Translations under genes and position numbers: made by a program
Shown here: positions 16,853 to 26,023 of the stretch, piece by piece
Layout of the letters: every line of letters begins with the position of its first letter
Numbering within the stretch: position 1 is the first letter of the stretch
Assembly: GCA_003576845.1 (NCBI GenBank)
Contig: QEVJ01000001.1
Location: 156,537 to 201,561, forward strand
Source: Planctomycetota bacterium
GTDB lineage: Bacteria; Planctomycetota; Planctomycetia; Pirellulales; PLA5
Reading direction: 5' to 3'
Length of the DNA stretch: 45,025 bases
The notes under the pieces: generated by a model
The model's input: only the letters and a program-made list of their open reading frames with translations
Told to the model about the DNA's origin: nothing
The model's database searches: none

Positions 16853-17743
16853 ATGAGCACCGCTTGCACGTCGAAAGTCAGCCTTCGCCCGTTGATCGCC
16901 GTGGCGTTCGTCGCCGCGATTACATCGGCAACGCCTGCCACAGAGCCGAAGGCGACGGAACCGGACGCCCCCGCCCAAGCAACCGTTCGTCCCGATGCCA
17001 AGCAAAACGCCGCGTGGCTTGCCGACCTCGAAAGCCCCGCCCATGCAACGCGGAGCTCTGCCCAACTCGCGCTGCAACGCGCGGGCGAAGCGGCGCTCGT
17101 TCCGGTCGTGGCCGCCGTGCGGTCGCCCAATCCGGAAGTCCGCCTGCGGTGCGTCGACATTCTCCGCCGCCATGCCGCCGGCGACGATCCCGCGCTCGCG
17201 CAAGCCGGTCAATCCGCGCTCGAAGCGCTCGCTAAGAACGCCGACATGAGCGTCGCCCGCGCCGCCGAGTCGGCCATCGCTGCCAACGCCCGCCAGCGGG
17301 CCGCCGAAGAATATGCCGAGCAGCAAGAGCAACTCCTGCTGGGGCGCCGCGGAGCCATCGTTCGCTTCCGCCCGCTGGCCGTGGCCAAGGCGGCCGGAAT
17401 CCCGGCGGCAACCGTCCGCTCGGTCAGCATCGCCGTCGTCAACGGCAAGCGGACGATCGTCGCGCAGAACGGCGACGAGCGCGTCGAAATCTCTGACGGC
17501 GGCGACGACGGCATCAAAATGTCGATCTCCAAGAAGGTCGACGGCAAGGAAAAGAAAGACACGTTCGCAGCCAAGGACGCCGCGGAACTGAAAGCCAAGC
17601 ATCCCGACGCGCACAAAGTCTACGAGCAGTACGCCAAGGACGGCGGCGTCAAGGTCGAGGCCAAGCTGGTGATCGAAGCAATCGATCGGGCTGAGAAGCG
17701 CGCACTGCCAAAAGGCGGCGCCGGTGGCGGACCGGCACGCTAA
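16853..17743 (+). CDS. Secreted HEAT-like repeat protein
   Basis: A 296-residue protein with a probable signal peptide (SLRPLIAVAFVAAITSATPA). A Pro/Ala/Glu linker follows, then two to three alpha-helical HEAT-like repeats at about residues 55-150 (WLADLESPAHATRSSAQLAL; LVPVVAAVRSPNPEVRLRCV). After ~155 the sequence becomes Lys/Asp-rich and beta-like (TIVAQNGDERVEISDGGDDG). Such proteins are frequent in planctomycetes; the function is unknown. The end is 23 nt before the CoA-transferase start, so co-transcription is possible. Confidence 0.75.
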   Translation: MSTACTSKVSLRPLIAVAFVAAITSATPATEPKATEPDAPAQATVRPDAKQNAAWLADLESPAHATRSSAQLALQRAGEAALVPVVAAVRSPNPEVRLRCVDILRRHAAGDDPALAQAGQSALEALAKNADMSVARAAESAIAANARQRAAEEYAEQQEQLLLGRRGAIVRFRPLAVAKAAGIPAATVRSVSIAVVNGKRTIVAQNGDERVEISDGGDDGIKMSISKKVDGKEKKDTFAAKDAAELKAKHPDAHKVYEQYAKDGGVKVEAKLVIEAIDRAEKRALPKGGAGGGPAR

Positions 17744-17766
17744 CATCCTAATTTGCGGCGCGATCC

Positions 17767-19026
17767 ATGCCCGACGATGCCCAGCAGCACGCCCCGCGCC
17801 CCGTCGAGCGCGGCGTTCTACCGCTCGCCGGCGTCCGCGTGCTCGATCTTTCCCGCGTCCTCGCCGGACCGGTTTGCTGCCAGGTGCTCGGCGACTTGGG
17901 AGCGGACGTCGTCAAGGTCGAGCGCCCCGTTGTCGGCGACGACACGCGGCAATGGGGCCCGCCGTTTCTCGGCGGCGACGATCCGAGCGAACGCGGCCCG
18001 AGCGCCTATTACCTCTCCTGCAACCGCAACAAGCGCGGCATCGCCCTCGATCTGGAGCAACCCGCCGCCCGCGAGGTGCTCGACGACCTGATCCGCCGGG
18101 CCGACGTGCTCGTCGAGAACTTCCTTCCCGCGGCCCTCGCAAAGTTCGGCCTGGAACCGGCCCGCTTGCGATCGCTCAATCCCCGTCTCGTGAGCGTGTC
18201 GATCTCGGGATTCGGCCGCACCGGGCCGCTCGCCGATGCCCCCGGTTACGACCTCGCGATTCAAGCCCTCGCCGGCCTCATGGCGATCACCGGCGAACCG
18301 GACGGCGCGCCCATGAAAGTTGGTGTCGCCATCTCCGACGTGCTCACCGGCCTTTACGCGGCCATTAGCGCCATCTCCGGTCTGCACGCCCGCGGCCGAG
18401 GACAAGCCGGCGCGAGCTTCGACCTGGCCCTCGCCGATTGCACGCTCGCCAGTCTCGTCAACGTCGTCCAGAGCACGCTCCTCACCGGTCGCCGCCCCCG
18501 CCGCTACGGCAACGCCCATCCGCAGATCGTGCCCTACGAAGCATTCGCCACCGCCGACGGGCATCTCGTCCTCGCCGTCGGCAACGACCGCCAATGGCAG
18601 CGCTTTTGCCGCGCCGCGGGCCGCGACGATCTCGCCGCCGACTCCCGCTACGCAACCAACCCGCTCCGCGTCGAGAACCGCGAAACGCTCATCGCCGAGT
18701 TACGGCGCGAGTTCCAGTCGCGGTCGAACGCCGCCTGGCTCGCGCTGCTCGCGCAAGCCGAAGTCCCGCACGCGCCGGTCGTCCCCATCGACGAAGGACT
18801 CGCCGCGCCGCAAACGGTCGCCCGCGGGATGGTGCAAACGGCAACCGACTCCTGCGGCCGCACGTTTCGCCTGCTCGCCAGCCCGATTCACGTAAACGGC
18901 TCAGGCCCGCTGCCCGTCGCGGCGCCGCCCGCACTGGGCGAGCACACCGACGAAGTGCTCCGCCAGTGGCTCGGGCTAACCGACGAACGAATCGCCGACT
19001 TGCGAACGTCCGGCGCGATCGCCTGA
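17767..19026 (+). CDS. Class III CoA-transferase (CaiB/BaiF family)
   Basis: A 419-residue cytoplasmic enzyme that moves CoA between carboxylic acids. The N-terminal LPLAGVRVLDLSRVLAGPVC and LGDLGADVVKVERP are typical, as are CNRNKRGIALDLEQPAARE, NPRLVSVSISGFGRTGPLAD and YDLAIQALAGLMAITGEPDG. ASFDLALADC holds the region of the catalytic aspartate in this family. Length fits the family. The substrate cannot be predicted from sequence. The final codons and TGA overlap GCCTGACCTAC, the reverse complement of the GTAGGTCAGGC end of the dispersed element. Confidence 0.92.
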   Translation: MPDDAQQHAPRPVERGVLPLAGVRVLDLSRVLAGPVCCQVLGDLGADVVKVERPVVGDDTRQWGPPFLGGDDPSERGPSAYYLSCNRNKRGIALDLEQPAAREVLDDLIRRADVLVENFLPAALAKFGLEPARLRSLNPRLVSVSISGFGRTGPLADAPGYDLAIQALAGLMAITGEPDGAPMKVGVAISDVLTGLYAAISAISGLHARGRGQAGASFDLALADCTLASLVNVVQSTLLTGRRPRRYGNAHPQIVPYEAFATADGHLVLAVGNDRQWQRFCRAAGRDDLAADSRYATNPLRVENRETLIAELRREFQSRSNAAWLALLAQAEVPHAPVVPIDEGLAAPQTVARGMVQTATDSCGRTFRLLASPIHVNGSGPLPVAAPPALGEHTDEVLRQWLGLTDERIADLRTSGAIA

Positions 19027-19057
19027 CCTACCTGCCGCGCCGAGGATCGGAATCCTC
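19021..19057. repeat. Degenerate GCCTGACCTAC element and hairpin between convergent genes
   Basis: GCCTGACCTAC (19021-19031) is the reverse complement of 11 bp of elements 1 and 3. GAGGAT (19042-19047) and ATCCTC (19052-19057) form a perfect 6-bp stem with a 4-nt loop. Both lie between convergent genes and may serve as a terminator. Confidence 0.45.
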
Positions 19058-19067
19058 AGTACGCCGC

Positions 19068-20225
19068 CTAAATCAGCATCACATCCGTCGGCGCTTCGTT
19101 CATGTTCTCGTGCGCAGAAGCCGGCTTGCCGTAGAAATAACCCTGCCCCAACTCGAAGCCCAATTCCAGGCACGTCGTGTGCTCGCCCTCGGTCTCGACA
19201 CCTTCCGCCAGCGGCACGATGCCCAACTCGCGCGTCATCTGCACGAGCGAACCGATCATCTGCTGTTGCCGCTTCGGCGCCGAGTCGATCGAGCGAATCA
19301 GCCGAAGGTCGAACTTCACGAAATCCGGATGCACGTCGATCAACTCGACCAATCGCGATTGGCCCGCGCCGAAATCGTCGAACGCCAACCGGAAATCCAG
19401 TTCGTCGAGCACGTGCCGCAGCTCCTTCATCTTCTCCACGTCCACCACCGCCGCTTCGTGGACTTCCAGCGTCACCGGTTGATCCGGGAACTTCGCCCGC
19501 AGTTCGCGAAGCGAGTCGAGCAGGCCGAATTCCGTCAATTCCGCCGGGTGCGTGTTGACGAACAGGTTCGGCGTGTGCAGCGCCTGCAATCCGCGTTCGA
19601 CGCCCGCGGTCCGCAACATCCGGCTCAGTTCCGCTTCGAGATTGAGCTGCGACGCGGCGAGGAACATGTCCTTCGGCGTCTGCAAACCCCACAGCCGGCT
19701 CCGCCCGAGCACCTCATAGCCGACCCGCTCGCCGGTCGCCAGCACGACGACCGGCTGAAAGTACGGCACGACCGCCCGCTGGCTCATCAGCTTGTCGAAC
19801 TGCATGAGCGTGAACGCCCGGTCGCAAGCCTGTTCGGTGCGAACTTCCGTGCCGTGACGCGAAGCGGACGCGGCGCGGACCGATACCGCGGCGCTCGCCA
19901 CGCGAAACGCCGCGTCGGCAAACTGAATCAAATCGCCGTCGCCCAGCCGGCACGGCTCCAGCACGGGGCACCCGTTGACGTACGTGCCGTTCGTACTCCC
20001 CAGATCGCGCACCCACATCTCGGCGCCCTGCCGCGCGAGCTCCGCGTGAAGCTGCGACACCGTCGGCCGAGGCAGCGTGAGTTGCAATCCGCCGCGCCGC
20101 CCCACGACGAACGGCGACGTGTCGATGACCCAGTCGCGCGTCGCCGTCGATTCGTCCACGCGCCCGCGGAGAGACCAGATCGTATTGCTCGCGATTGCAT
20201 TGCTGGTGGCGTTGGCGGTTTTCAT
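19068..20225 (-). CDS. FHA-EAL c-di-GMP phosphodiesterase
   Basis: A 385-residue two-domain protein. Residues ~30-110 form an FHA phosphothreonine-binding domain: VVGRRGG, LPRPTVSQLHAEL and DLGSTNGTYVNG. Residues ~145-370 form an EAL domain that hydrolyses c-di-GMP. Metal and catalytic residues can be placed: E171 (EVL replaces EAL), N224, E254, D283-D284 (DDFGAG), K304, E341 or E344 (AEGVE) and Q361 (QGYFYGKP). All are present, so it is probably active. No membrane segment, so it is likely cytoplasmic and targeted by Ser/Thr phosphorylation. Start at 20225 is the only reasonable ATG; the ribosome-binding site is weak. Confidence 0.9.
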   Translation of the reverse strand: MKTANATSNAIASNTIWSLRGRVDESTATRDWVIDTSPFVVGRRGGLQLTLPRPTVSQLHAELARQGAEMWVRDLGSTNGTYVNGCPVLEPCRLGDGDLIQFADAAFRVASAAVSVRAASASRHGTEVRTEQACDRAFTLMQFDKLMSQRAVVPYFQPVVVLATGERVGYEVLGRSRLWGLQTPKDMFLAASQLNLEAELSRMLRTAGVERGLQALHTPNLFVNTHPAELTEFGLLDSLRELRAKFPDQPVTLEVHEAAVVDVEKMKELRHVLDELDFRLAFDDFGAGQSRLVELIDVHPDFVKFDLRLIRSIDSAPKRQQQMIGSLVQMTRELGIVPLAEGVETEGEHTTCLELGFELGQGYFYGKPASAHENMNEAPTDVMLI

Positions 20226-20620
20226 TGCGTGCCGAATCGTTGGCTGGTGTGGCCCAGACCGTCGCCGCTGCCGTCAGCGGCGTCGCCCTGGTGCATTCGG
20301 GTGTTGCCCCATACGATTCAAGCGTAGCTCAGCCCATGCGAGGTAGACCGTGTGCGTCGCGCTTTGCCGCACGAATCGTCGGTTACATTCGGTACGCTCG
20401 GAATAATCGCCCCCAGTAGTCCGCCGGCGCGAGCCTGAATACTCCGGCCTTGCCCTCGAATCGCCGTCGACGTAAAAAAGTCGCCCGACCGTGCCAGGCG
20501 ACCGTGCCACGGGCTATGCGACACGCGCGGCCGCTTCGGCTGTAACCGTATTCGTGCCGCAGCCTCTGCGACGTATCGTTTGACATTCCCGTCCGCACCC
20601 CTCTCGCGTTTCCCGGTGCC
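20226..20620. other. Divergent intergenic region
   Basis: No gene is supported here. A direct repeat CGACCGTGCCA occurs at 20486 and again about 13 nt further on. Promoters for the EAL gene and the YqaA-type gene should be here, but I cannot place them. Confidence 0.5.
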
Positions 20621-21334
20621 ATGACCATCGAAGAGCAAAGCGCGACCGAATCCGTCGCTGCGAACCGGTCTCCGGCGGGCGGCCCCGCGCCGGCCGGGCT
20701 GCTGCCGAGCGGGCCTCTGCCGAACGCGCCCGCCCCGCGCCGCAATGTCTTTCGCCGCATGTACGACTGGGTTCTCTCCTGGGCCGATACGCCCTACGGA
20801 ACGCCCGCCCTGGCCGCCATCTCGTTCGCCGAAAGCTCGTTCTTCCCCATTCCGCCCGATGTCCTCCAAATCGCCCTGTCCGTCTCGAAGCCGCAGCGAT
20901 CGTTCTTCTACGCCGCGGTAAGCGCCGCCGCATCCGTCGCCGGCGGCGTCCTCGGTTGGGTCATCGGCGCCGCGCTCTGGCACGCCGTCGGCGACTTCTT
21001 CTTCGCGCACATTCCCGGATTCACTCCCGAAAATTTCGAACTCGTGCGCGAGAAGTACCGGGAGAATGCGTTCATCGCCATCTTCGCCGCCGCCTTCACG
21101 CCCATCCCCTTCAAGGTCTTCACCATCGCCGCCGGCGTGTTCGACGTGTCGCTCGGCGTGCTCCTCATCGCTTCGGCACTGGGCCGCAGCGCCCGTTTCT
21201 TCCTCGTCGCCGCGACAATTCGCATCTTCGGACCGACTGTCAGGGAACTCCTCGAACGCTACTTCGAACTCGCCACGGTCGTCTTGGGAGTCCTGCTCAT
21301 TGCCGGCTTCCTGGCGATCAAATGGCTCCTCTGA
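20621..21334 (+). CDS. YqaA-type SNARE-associated (VTT/DedA-like) membrane protein
   Basis: A 237-residue inner-membrane protein. A Pro/Ala-rich N-tail (~40 residues) precedes a VTT domain: PALAAISFAESSFFPIPPDVLQIAL holds the acidic residue and proline pair typical of the family, and AFIAIFAAAFTPIPFKVFTIAAG holds the second re-entrant motif with F-T-P-I-P and K. Members act in lipid or proton-coupled envelope processes; an exact role cannot be given. It lies 179 nt upstream of the HD-GYP gene on the same strand. Confidence 0.87.
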   Translation: MTIEEQSATESVAANRSPAGGPAPAGLLPSGPLPNAPAPRRNVFRRMYDWVLSWADTPYGTPALAAISFAESSFFPIPPDVLQIALSVSKPQRSFFYAAVSAAASVAGGVLGWVIGAALWHAVGDFFFAHIPGFTPENFELVREKYRENAFIAIFAAAFTPIPFKVFTIAAGVFDVSLGVLLIASALGRSARFFLVAATIRIFGPTVRELLERYFELATVVLGVLLIAGFLAIKWLL

Positions 21335-21513
21335 ATTCCCAGGTCCGCCGCGTAACCTTGCCGACCGTCGCAGTCCGCCCCTCTTTTGCCACGGTCCACG
21401 GGCCACCGCGTGCTAGATTTGCTCGGCGATCGCCCCTCGACCGCGCCGGACTTGCCGCGCGCCGGCCGGCCCTCTGTCGATCGCTCTGTCGTTCGCTCCC
21501 TCCAGTGCCCCGC

Positions 21514-22476
21514 ATGTCGGACAAAAAGCTCATCCCGATCTCCCTCGCGACGCTCGAACCGAGCGACGCCCTCGCTTGGGATCTGTACCTGCTGCCTCGC
21601 GATTCCAACCAGTACATCCTCTACCGCGCCTCGAACTACCCGATCACGTCGTCCGACCTCGAGAAACTGGTCGCCTCCGGCATTACCCGGCTCTACATTT
21701 CCCGCGAGCAACGCGCCAGCTACCAGCAATACCTCCGCGACAACGCCGATGCCTGGCTGAACAACAGCGCCGTCCCGCTCCCCGAGCGGATGGAAACGCT
21801 CAACCAGGTCGTCACCGGATCGCTGAGCGAATCGTTCCGCAAGAAAGAAGCCGTCGAGCGCGTCGTCGGTCAGTCGTCGACGTTCGGCCGCCAGACCGCC
21901 GCGTTTTTCGCCGCCGAGCCGATCCTGTTCGAAGACCTCGTCCGCGTCCTCCAGCACGACTACACCACCTTCGCCCATTCGGCCAACGTCTGCTTCTATT
22001 CCGTCTTGCTCGCCAAACACCTCGGCTTTTCCGGCGACGACCTGGCCCAAATCGCCACGGGCGCCCTGCTCCACGACCTCGGCAAACTTGAAATCGACCC
22101 GCGGCTCCTCGTCAAAGACAATCGCCTCACCGAAGCCGAAACCCGCGAAATGCAAAAGCATCCGACGCTCGGCTTTCGCCGGCTCTGCCGTCAAGACGAC
22201 CTCACCGCCGCCCAGTTGCTGATGGTCTATCAACACCACGAACGCCTCGACGGCGGCGGATATCCCGTCGGCCTGACGAACGACGAAATCCACCCCTGGG
22301 CGAAACTTTGCAGCGTCGTCGACGTCTTCGACGCCCTCACCAGCGACCGTCCCTATCGCACCGCGATCGCCGACGATATCGCCCTCGGCATCATGCACCG
22401 CGACGCGAACACCGCTTTCGATTCGGAGATGCTCACGTGTTGGACACGATTGATCTCGACCAGCGACGCCAATTGA
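21514..22476 (+). CDS. HD-GYP c-di-GMP phosphodiesterase
   Basis: A 320-residue cytoplasmic protein. The N-terminal ~140 residues have no known catalytic motif and may be a sensory domain. The HD-GYP domain follows: H-S-A-N-V near residue 151, HDLGK at 187-191, KHPTLG, HHERLDGGGYP at 241-251 (the diagnostic HHExxDGxGYP) and VVDVFDALTSDRPYR. All metal ligands appear present, so hydrolysis of c-di-GMP is likely. The start is the ATG of MSDKKLIP, as residues upstream are shadow. Its last 40 nt overlap the PilZ gene. Confidence 0.92.
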   Translation: MSDKKLIPISLATLEPSDALAWDLYLLPRDSNQYILYRASNYPITSSDLEKLVASGITRLYISREQRASYQQYLRDNADAWLNNSAVPLPERMETLNQVVTGSLSESFRKKEAVERVVGQSSTFGRQTAAFFAAEPILFEDLVRVLQHDYTTFAHSANVCFYSVLLAKHLGFSGDDLAQIATGALLHDLGKLEIDPRLLVKDNRLTEAETREMQKHPTLGFRRLCRQDDLTAAQLLMVYQHHERLDGGGYPVGLTNDEIHPWAKLCSVVDVFDALTSDRPYRTAIADDIALGIMHRDANTAFDSEMLTCWTRLISTSDAN

Positions 22477-22862
22477 TCGAGCGCATTCCCTGCCGAGTGC
22501 GCGTGCCCGACGACTGGCAACGCTCGCTCGAAGCGGAAGGCTGCGCCGCGTCGCAGGCCAACGAGTTCCGCGCCGGCATGCGCTACCGCGTCGTCCGCCG
22601 CGCCGTCGTCCAACTGTACGGCTCCCTCCCCGCCTTTCCCCGCCCCGAAGGCTATACCGGCGCGATCGTCCAAGACTTCTCCCGCCACGGCATGGGCGTC
22701 CTCTATCACGAGCAACTCTTCCCCGAGGAGCGCCTCCGCGTGCTTCTCCCCTCGATCTCCGTCGAAGCCACCGTGATCCGCTGCCGCCGCGTCGCCCAAA
22801 GCTGCTACCAACTCGGCCTCGTCCTCGACCGCGATTATCGCCTCCGCGAACTCCTCGCCTGA
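22437..22862 (+). CDS. PilZ domain c-di-GMP receptor
   Basis: A 141-residue protein starting at GTG 22437, with GGAG (22425-22428) at good spacing inside the HD-GYP gene. The PilZ signature is complete: R51-x3-R55 (RVVRR region) and D80-x-S82-x-x-G85 (DFSRHG), which bind c-di-GMP. The 40-nt overlap with the HD-GYP gene implies translational coupling, so the enzyme and receptor are made together. The output is not known; the N-terminal ~45 residues may be the interaction part. Confidence 0.87.
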   Translation: MLDTIDLDQRRQLIERIPCRVRVPDDWQRSLEAEGCAASQANEFRAGMRYRVVRRAVVQLYGSLPAFPRPEGYTGAIVQDFSRHGMGVLYHEQLFPEERLRVLLPSISVEATVIRCRRVAQSCYQLGLVLDRDYRLRELLA

Positions 22863-22999
22863 ACCGCAACCGCGCCGGAATTGGTCGCGCGAGTCTGGCA
22901 CCCACGACGCCGGCGGATTATACCGTGTGGAGAACCCGCCTCGATTTCCTTCCTCAGCCGCGCTGTATTCCGCGGTCGCGCCTCCCCAGCAGGTCCGCC

Positions 23000-25597
23000 A
23001 TGTCCCGCCGTCCCGGTAGCTCCCCGCGCCGCTTCCTCGCCCTGTTGTGTTCGTGTGCCGTCGTCGCCGCGAGCCTCTTCGCGCTCCGCGCGATCGCCAA
23101 AGACCGCTCGGCGCCGTTCGACCAACCGCCGCGCTCCGTCCGTTCGCTTCCCTTCGACGTCAAGCACACCCTGCTCCAACTGCGGCTCGATTTCGAGCAC
23201 GAAGCGATCGACGGCGTCGCCACGCATCAACTCGCCCCCTACGCCGCCGCCGAACGCCTCGAATTCGACATCTCCGACATGAAGATCCTCTCGGTCCTCA
23301 TGCCCGGCGACAAACCCGACGCCGAGCCGCAGAAGGTCGAGTTCGACGCGACGGACGACAAGCTCATCGTCCGCCCCGCCAAGCCGATCCCCGCCGGAAC
23401 CGACGTCCTCGTCCGCATTGCCTACCGCGTCGAAAAACCCCGCCGCGGCGCCCGCTTCGTCACGCCCGACGAACGCGAACCGACCCAACCGCGCATGATG
23501 TGGACGCAAGGCGAGCCGGAGTACGCGCGCTACTGGTATCCCTGTCTCGATTCGCCGAACGAGCGTTCGCTCTTCACGCTGCAAATCGTCGCCCCCGCCA
23601 ACTATTACGTTCTCTCCAACGGCGAGCTTCACAGCACCGCCGCCAACGAAGACGGCACGAAGACCTGGAACTGGCGGATGACCCAGCCGCACGCGCCGTA
23701 CCTCACGAGCGTCGTCGCCGGCGAGTTCGAGGCCCTCACGCAAGAATGGGACGGCATCGCCGTCACGTCGCACGTTCCGCCCGGCCGCCTCGACGAAGCC
23801 CGCCGCTGCTTCTCCCGCACGCCCGACATGCTCAAGTTCTTTAGCGAAACCACCGGCGTCCGCTACCCCTGGAACAAGTACGCCCAAATCTGCGTCGACG
23901 AGTACGAATGGGGCGGCATGGAACACACCACCGCCACCACGCTCAACCTTGACACGCTCCACGACGAACGCGCCGACCTCGACGTAGCCGACGACACCGA
24001 CAACCTCGTCGCCCACGAGCTGGCCCATCAATGGTTCGGCGATCTCGTCACATGCAAGGACTGGGGCGAAATCTGGCTCAACGAAAGTTTCGCCACCTAC
24101 TACGCCACGCTCTGGAAGGAACACGACCGCGGCGCGGACGAAGCCGCCTGGCAACGCCATCTCGAAGCCGAAAGCTACTTCGGCGAAGACGGCGGCCGCT
24201 ATCGCCGCCCCATCGTTACCTACCGCTATCCTTCGCCCGACAGCATGTTCGATCGGCATTCCTATCCCAAGGGCGGCCGCGTCCTCCACATGCTCCGCTA
24301 CGTTCTCGGCGACGAGGCCTTTCATAAGTCGATCCAGCATTATCTCAACCGCCACAAGTTCACCGCCGTCGAGACTGCCGACCTCCGCACGTCCATCGAA
24401 CGCGCCACCGGCCAGGGCCTCAATTGGTTCTTCGACCAATGGGTCTACCGCGGCGGCCATCCCGAGTTCGACGTTTCCTACGCCTACGACGAAGACGAAA
24501 AGCAACTCCGCGTCAGCGTCAAACAAACGCAAACCGTCGACGCGCTCACGCCGCTCTTCCGCATGCCGATCGAAATCGACGTCACCGCCAACTTTGGCCC
24601 CGCGACGCATCGCGTCACCGTCAGCAAGGCCGAGGAAACCTTCAACTTCCCGCTCGATCGCCGCCCGCGCCGCGTGACCTTCGATCCCCGCGATCACGTG
24701 CTGATGAAGCTCACGTTCAAGAAGCCGCAAGGCGAATGGCTCGACCAGGCGCTCAATGACCCGAACGTCATGGCCCGCGCCGAAGCCGTCGCCGAGCTGG
24801 CCAAACTCACCGGCGAAGAGGACGCCCGCAAAACGCTCGCGCAAGTGGTCCGCGTCGATCCGTTCTGGGGCGTCCGCCAGGAAGCCGCCAAAGCGCTCGC
24901 CAAGTTCAACGGCGACGCGGTTCGCAATGCCCTCATCGCCGCCGCCGGCGACAAGCACTCCAACGTCCGCACCGCCGCCGTCAAGTCGCTCGCGAGCTTC
25001 GCCCACGACGACGTCAAAACCGCCCTCCGGGGCGCGATCAAAAACGATCCGTCCTACTACGTCGTCGCCGAAGCCCTCCGCTCGCTCGCCAAGATCGACG
25101 CCGCCGGCGCAAAGCCCGATCTCGTCGCCGCCCTCGAACTGCCGAGCCATCGCGACGTGATCCTCAAGGCCGCCGCCGAAAGCCTCGCCGACAAGCCCGA
25201 CGACGCCATCCGCGACAAACTCCTCGCGATGCTCTCCACCCCCAGTACGCCGAGCCGCCGCGCCGCGGTCATGGACGCGGTCGCCAAGTTCGGCAAGGGC
25301 AATCCCGCGGTGACCAAGCAAATCGCCGCGTTCTTGGACGACAGCCGCCCCCGCGTCCGCATCGCCGCCGTCGTGGCCCTCGGCAACACGGGTGACCCGG
25401 GCGCGATCGATCTTCTCGCTAAGGCCCGCAACGCCGAAAGCCGTCCGCGTAACGTCCGGCTCTTCGACGACGCGATCGAAAAACTCAACAACGGCAAAGA
25501 CGCGGCCAGCGTCCGCACCGACCTCGACAAGCTCCGCGAAGAAAACGATTCGCTCCGCGACCGCGTCCGCAAGCTCGAAGAAGCAGTCAAGAAGTGA
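23000..25597 (+). CDS. M1-family aminopeptidase with HEAT repeats
   Basis: An 865-residue exported zinc peptidase. A signal peptide follows MSRRPGSSPRR (ALLCSCAVVAASLFALRAIA). The catalytic part has GGMEH (305-309) where GxMEN is usual, HELAHQWFGD (zinc ligands H339 and H343) and NE with E362, giving HExxH-x18-E. A beta-sandwich domain follows (~470-575). Residues ~580-830 form HEAT repeats (ALAKFNGDAVRNALIAAAGD), and the C-terminus is a short coiled coil (LREENDSLRDRVRKLEE). The Asn-to-His change in the exopeptidase motif may alter N-terminus recognition. Start at 23000 has AGG nearby; an ATG-like start at 22925 is less likely. Confidence 0.9.
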   Translation: MSRRPGSSPRRFLALLCSCAVVAASLFALRAIAKDRSAPFDQPPRSVRSLPFDVKHTLLQLRLDFEHEAIDGVATHQLAPYAAAERLEFDISDMKILSVLMPGDKPDAEPQKVEFDATDDKLIVRPAKPIPAGTDVLVRIAYRVEKPRRGARFVTPDEREPTQPRMMWTQGEPEYARYWYPCLDSPNERSLFTLQIVAPANYYVLSNGELHSTAANEDGTKTWNWRMTQPHAPYLTSVVAGEFEALTQEWDGIAVTSHVPPGRLDEARRCFSRTPDMLKFFSETTGVRYPWNKYAQICVDEYEWGGMEHTTATTLNLDTLHDERADLDVADDTDNLVAHELAHQWFGDLVTCKDWGEIWLNESFATYYATLWKEHDRGADEAAWQRHLEAESYFGEDGGRYRRPIVTYRYPSPDSMFDRHSYPKGGRVLHMLRYVLGDEAFHKSIQHYLNRHKFTAVETADLRTSIERATGQGLNWFFDQWVYRGGHPEFDVSYAYDEDEKQLRVSVKQTQTVDALTPLFRMPIEIDVTANFGPATHRVTVSKAEETFNFPLDRRPRRVTFDPRDHVLMKLTFKKPQGEWLDQALNDPNVMARAEAVAELAKLTGEEDARKTLAQVVRVDPFWGVRQEAAKALAKFNGDAVRNALIAAAGDKHSNVRTAAVKSLASFAHDDVKTALRGAIKNDPSYYVVAEALRSLAKIDAAGAKPDLVAALELPSHRDVILKAAAESLADKPDDAIRDKLLAMLSTPSTPSRRAAVMDAVAKFGKGNPAVTKQIAAFLDDSRPRVRIAAVVALGNTGDPGAIDLLAKARNAESRPRNVRLFDDAIEKLNNGKDAASVRTDLDKLREENDSLRDRVRKLEEAVKK

Positions 25598-26023
25598 CCG
25601 CCGCTGCCGCTGCCTTCTCAAAAATCCTTGGCGCGAGCGCATCCGAAAGGCCTCGACCCTGCCCATTCACCCCGATTTGGAGGCGGCTCGCCAGAGGGAG
25701 TTTTTAAACAAACGCCTGGGGCGCCCCAGGGGTAACGTTTAAAAACCTCCATCCAATCTTCCCGTCACCAAGGCGCAAGAAAAATTTCCCGCCGTTGGCG
25801 ACTCTCGAACAAAAAAATCGAATTCTCAAACGCCGATCGGCATCCAAGTCTCGCCGGCGTCGCGCCCGCGCGCTCGTTCGGTCCACGTTCCTTTCATACC
25901 AGATTGCCGGCTCGATTTCAAACAAGATTTTTACACCTGCCGCCGCCGCTGCCGGGAAACCTTCGCCCGCGGCGGCGACCGACGAACGATCGCCGCCGCA
26001 GAGCCGCCTTCTGCCGAACGTGC
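25598..26023. other. Convergent intergenic region
   Basis: No gene is supported. It holds the nested palindrome at 25700-25746 and then a stretch poorer in G+C with A-runs (about 25790-25930). Open frames crossing it look non-coding. Confidence 0.6.
25700..25746. terminator. Nested palindrome, candidate bidirectional terminator
   Basis: Outer arms GTTTTTAAAC (25700-25709) and GTTTAAAAAC (25737-25746) are perfect reverse complements. Inside lies the 16-bp palindrome CCTGGGGCGCCCCAGG (25715-25730). It sits between convergent genes. No classical U-run follows the inner stem directly, so a protein-binding site is the alternative. Confidence 0.5.

Noticed and set aside
22835-25666. A 943-codon open frame antisense to the M1 aminopeptidase
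   Set aside because: The plus strand shows HELAHQW, zinc ligands and HEAT repeats. The antisense product has no domain.
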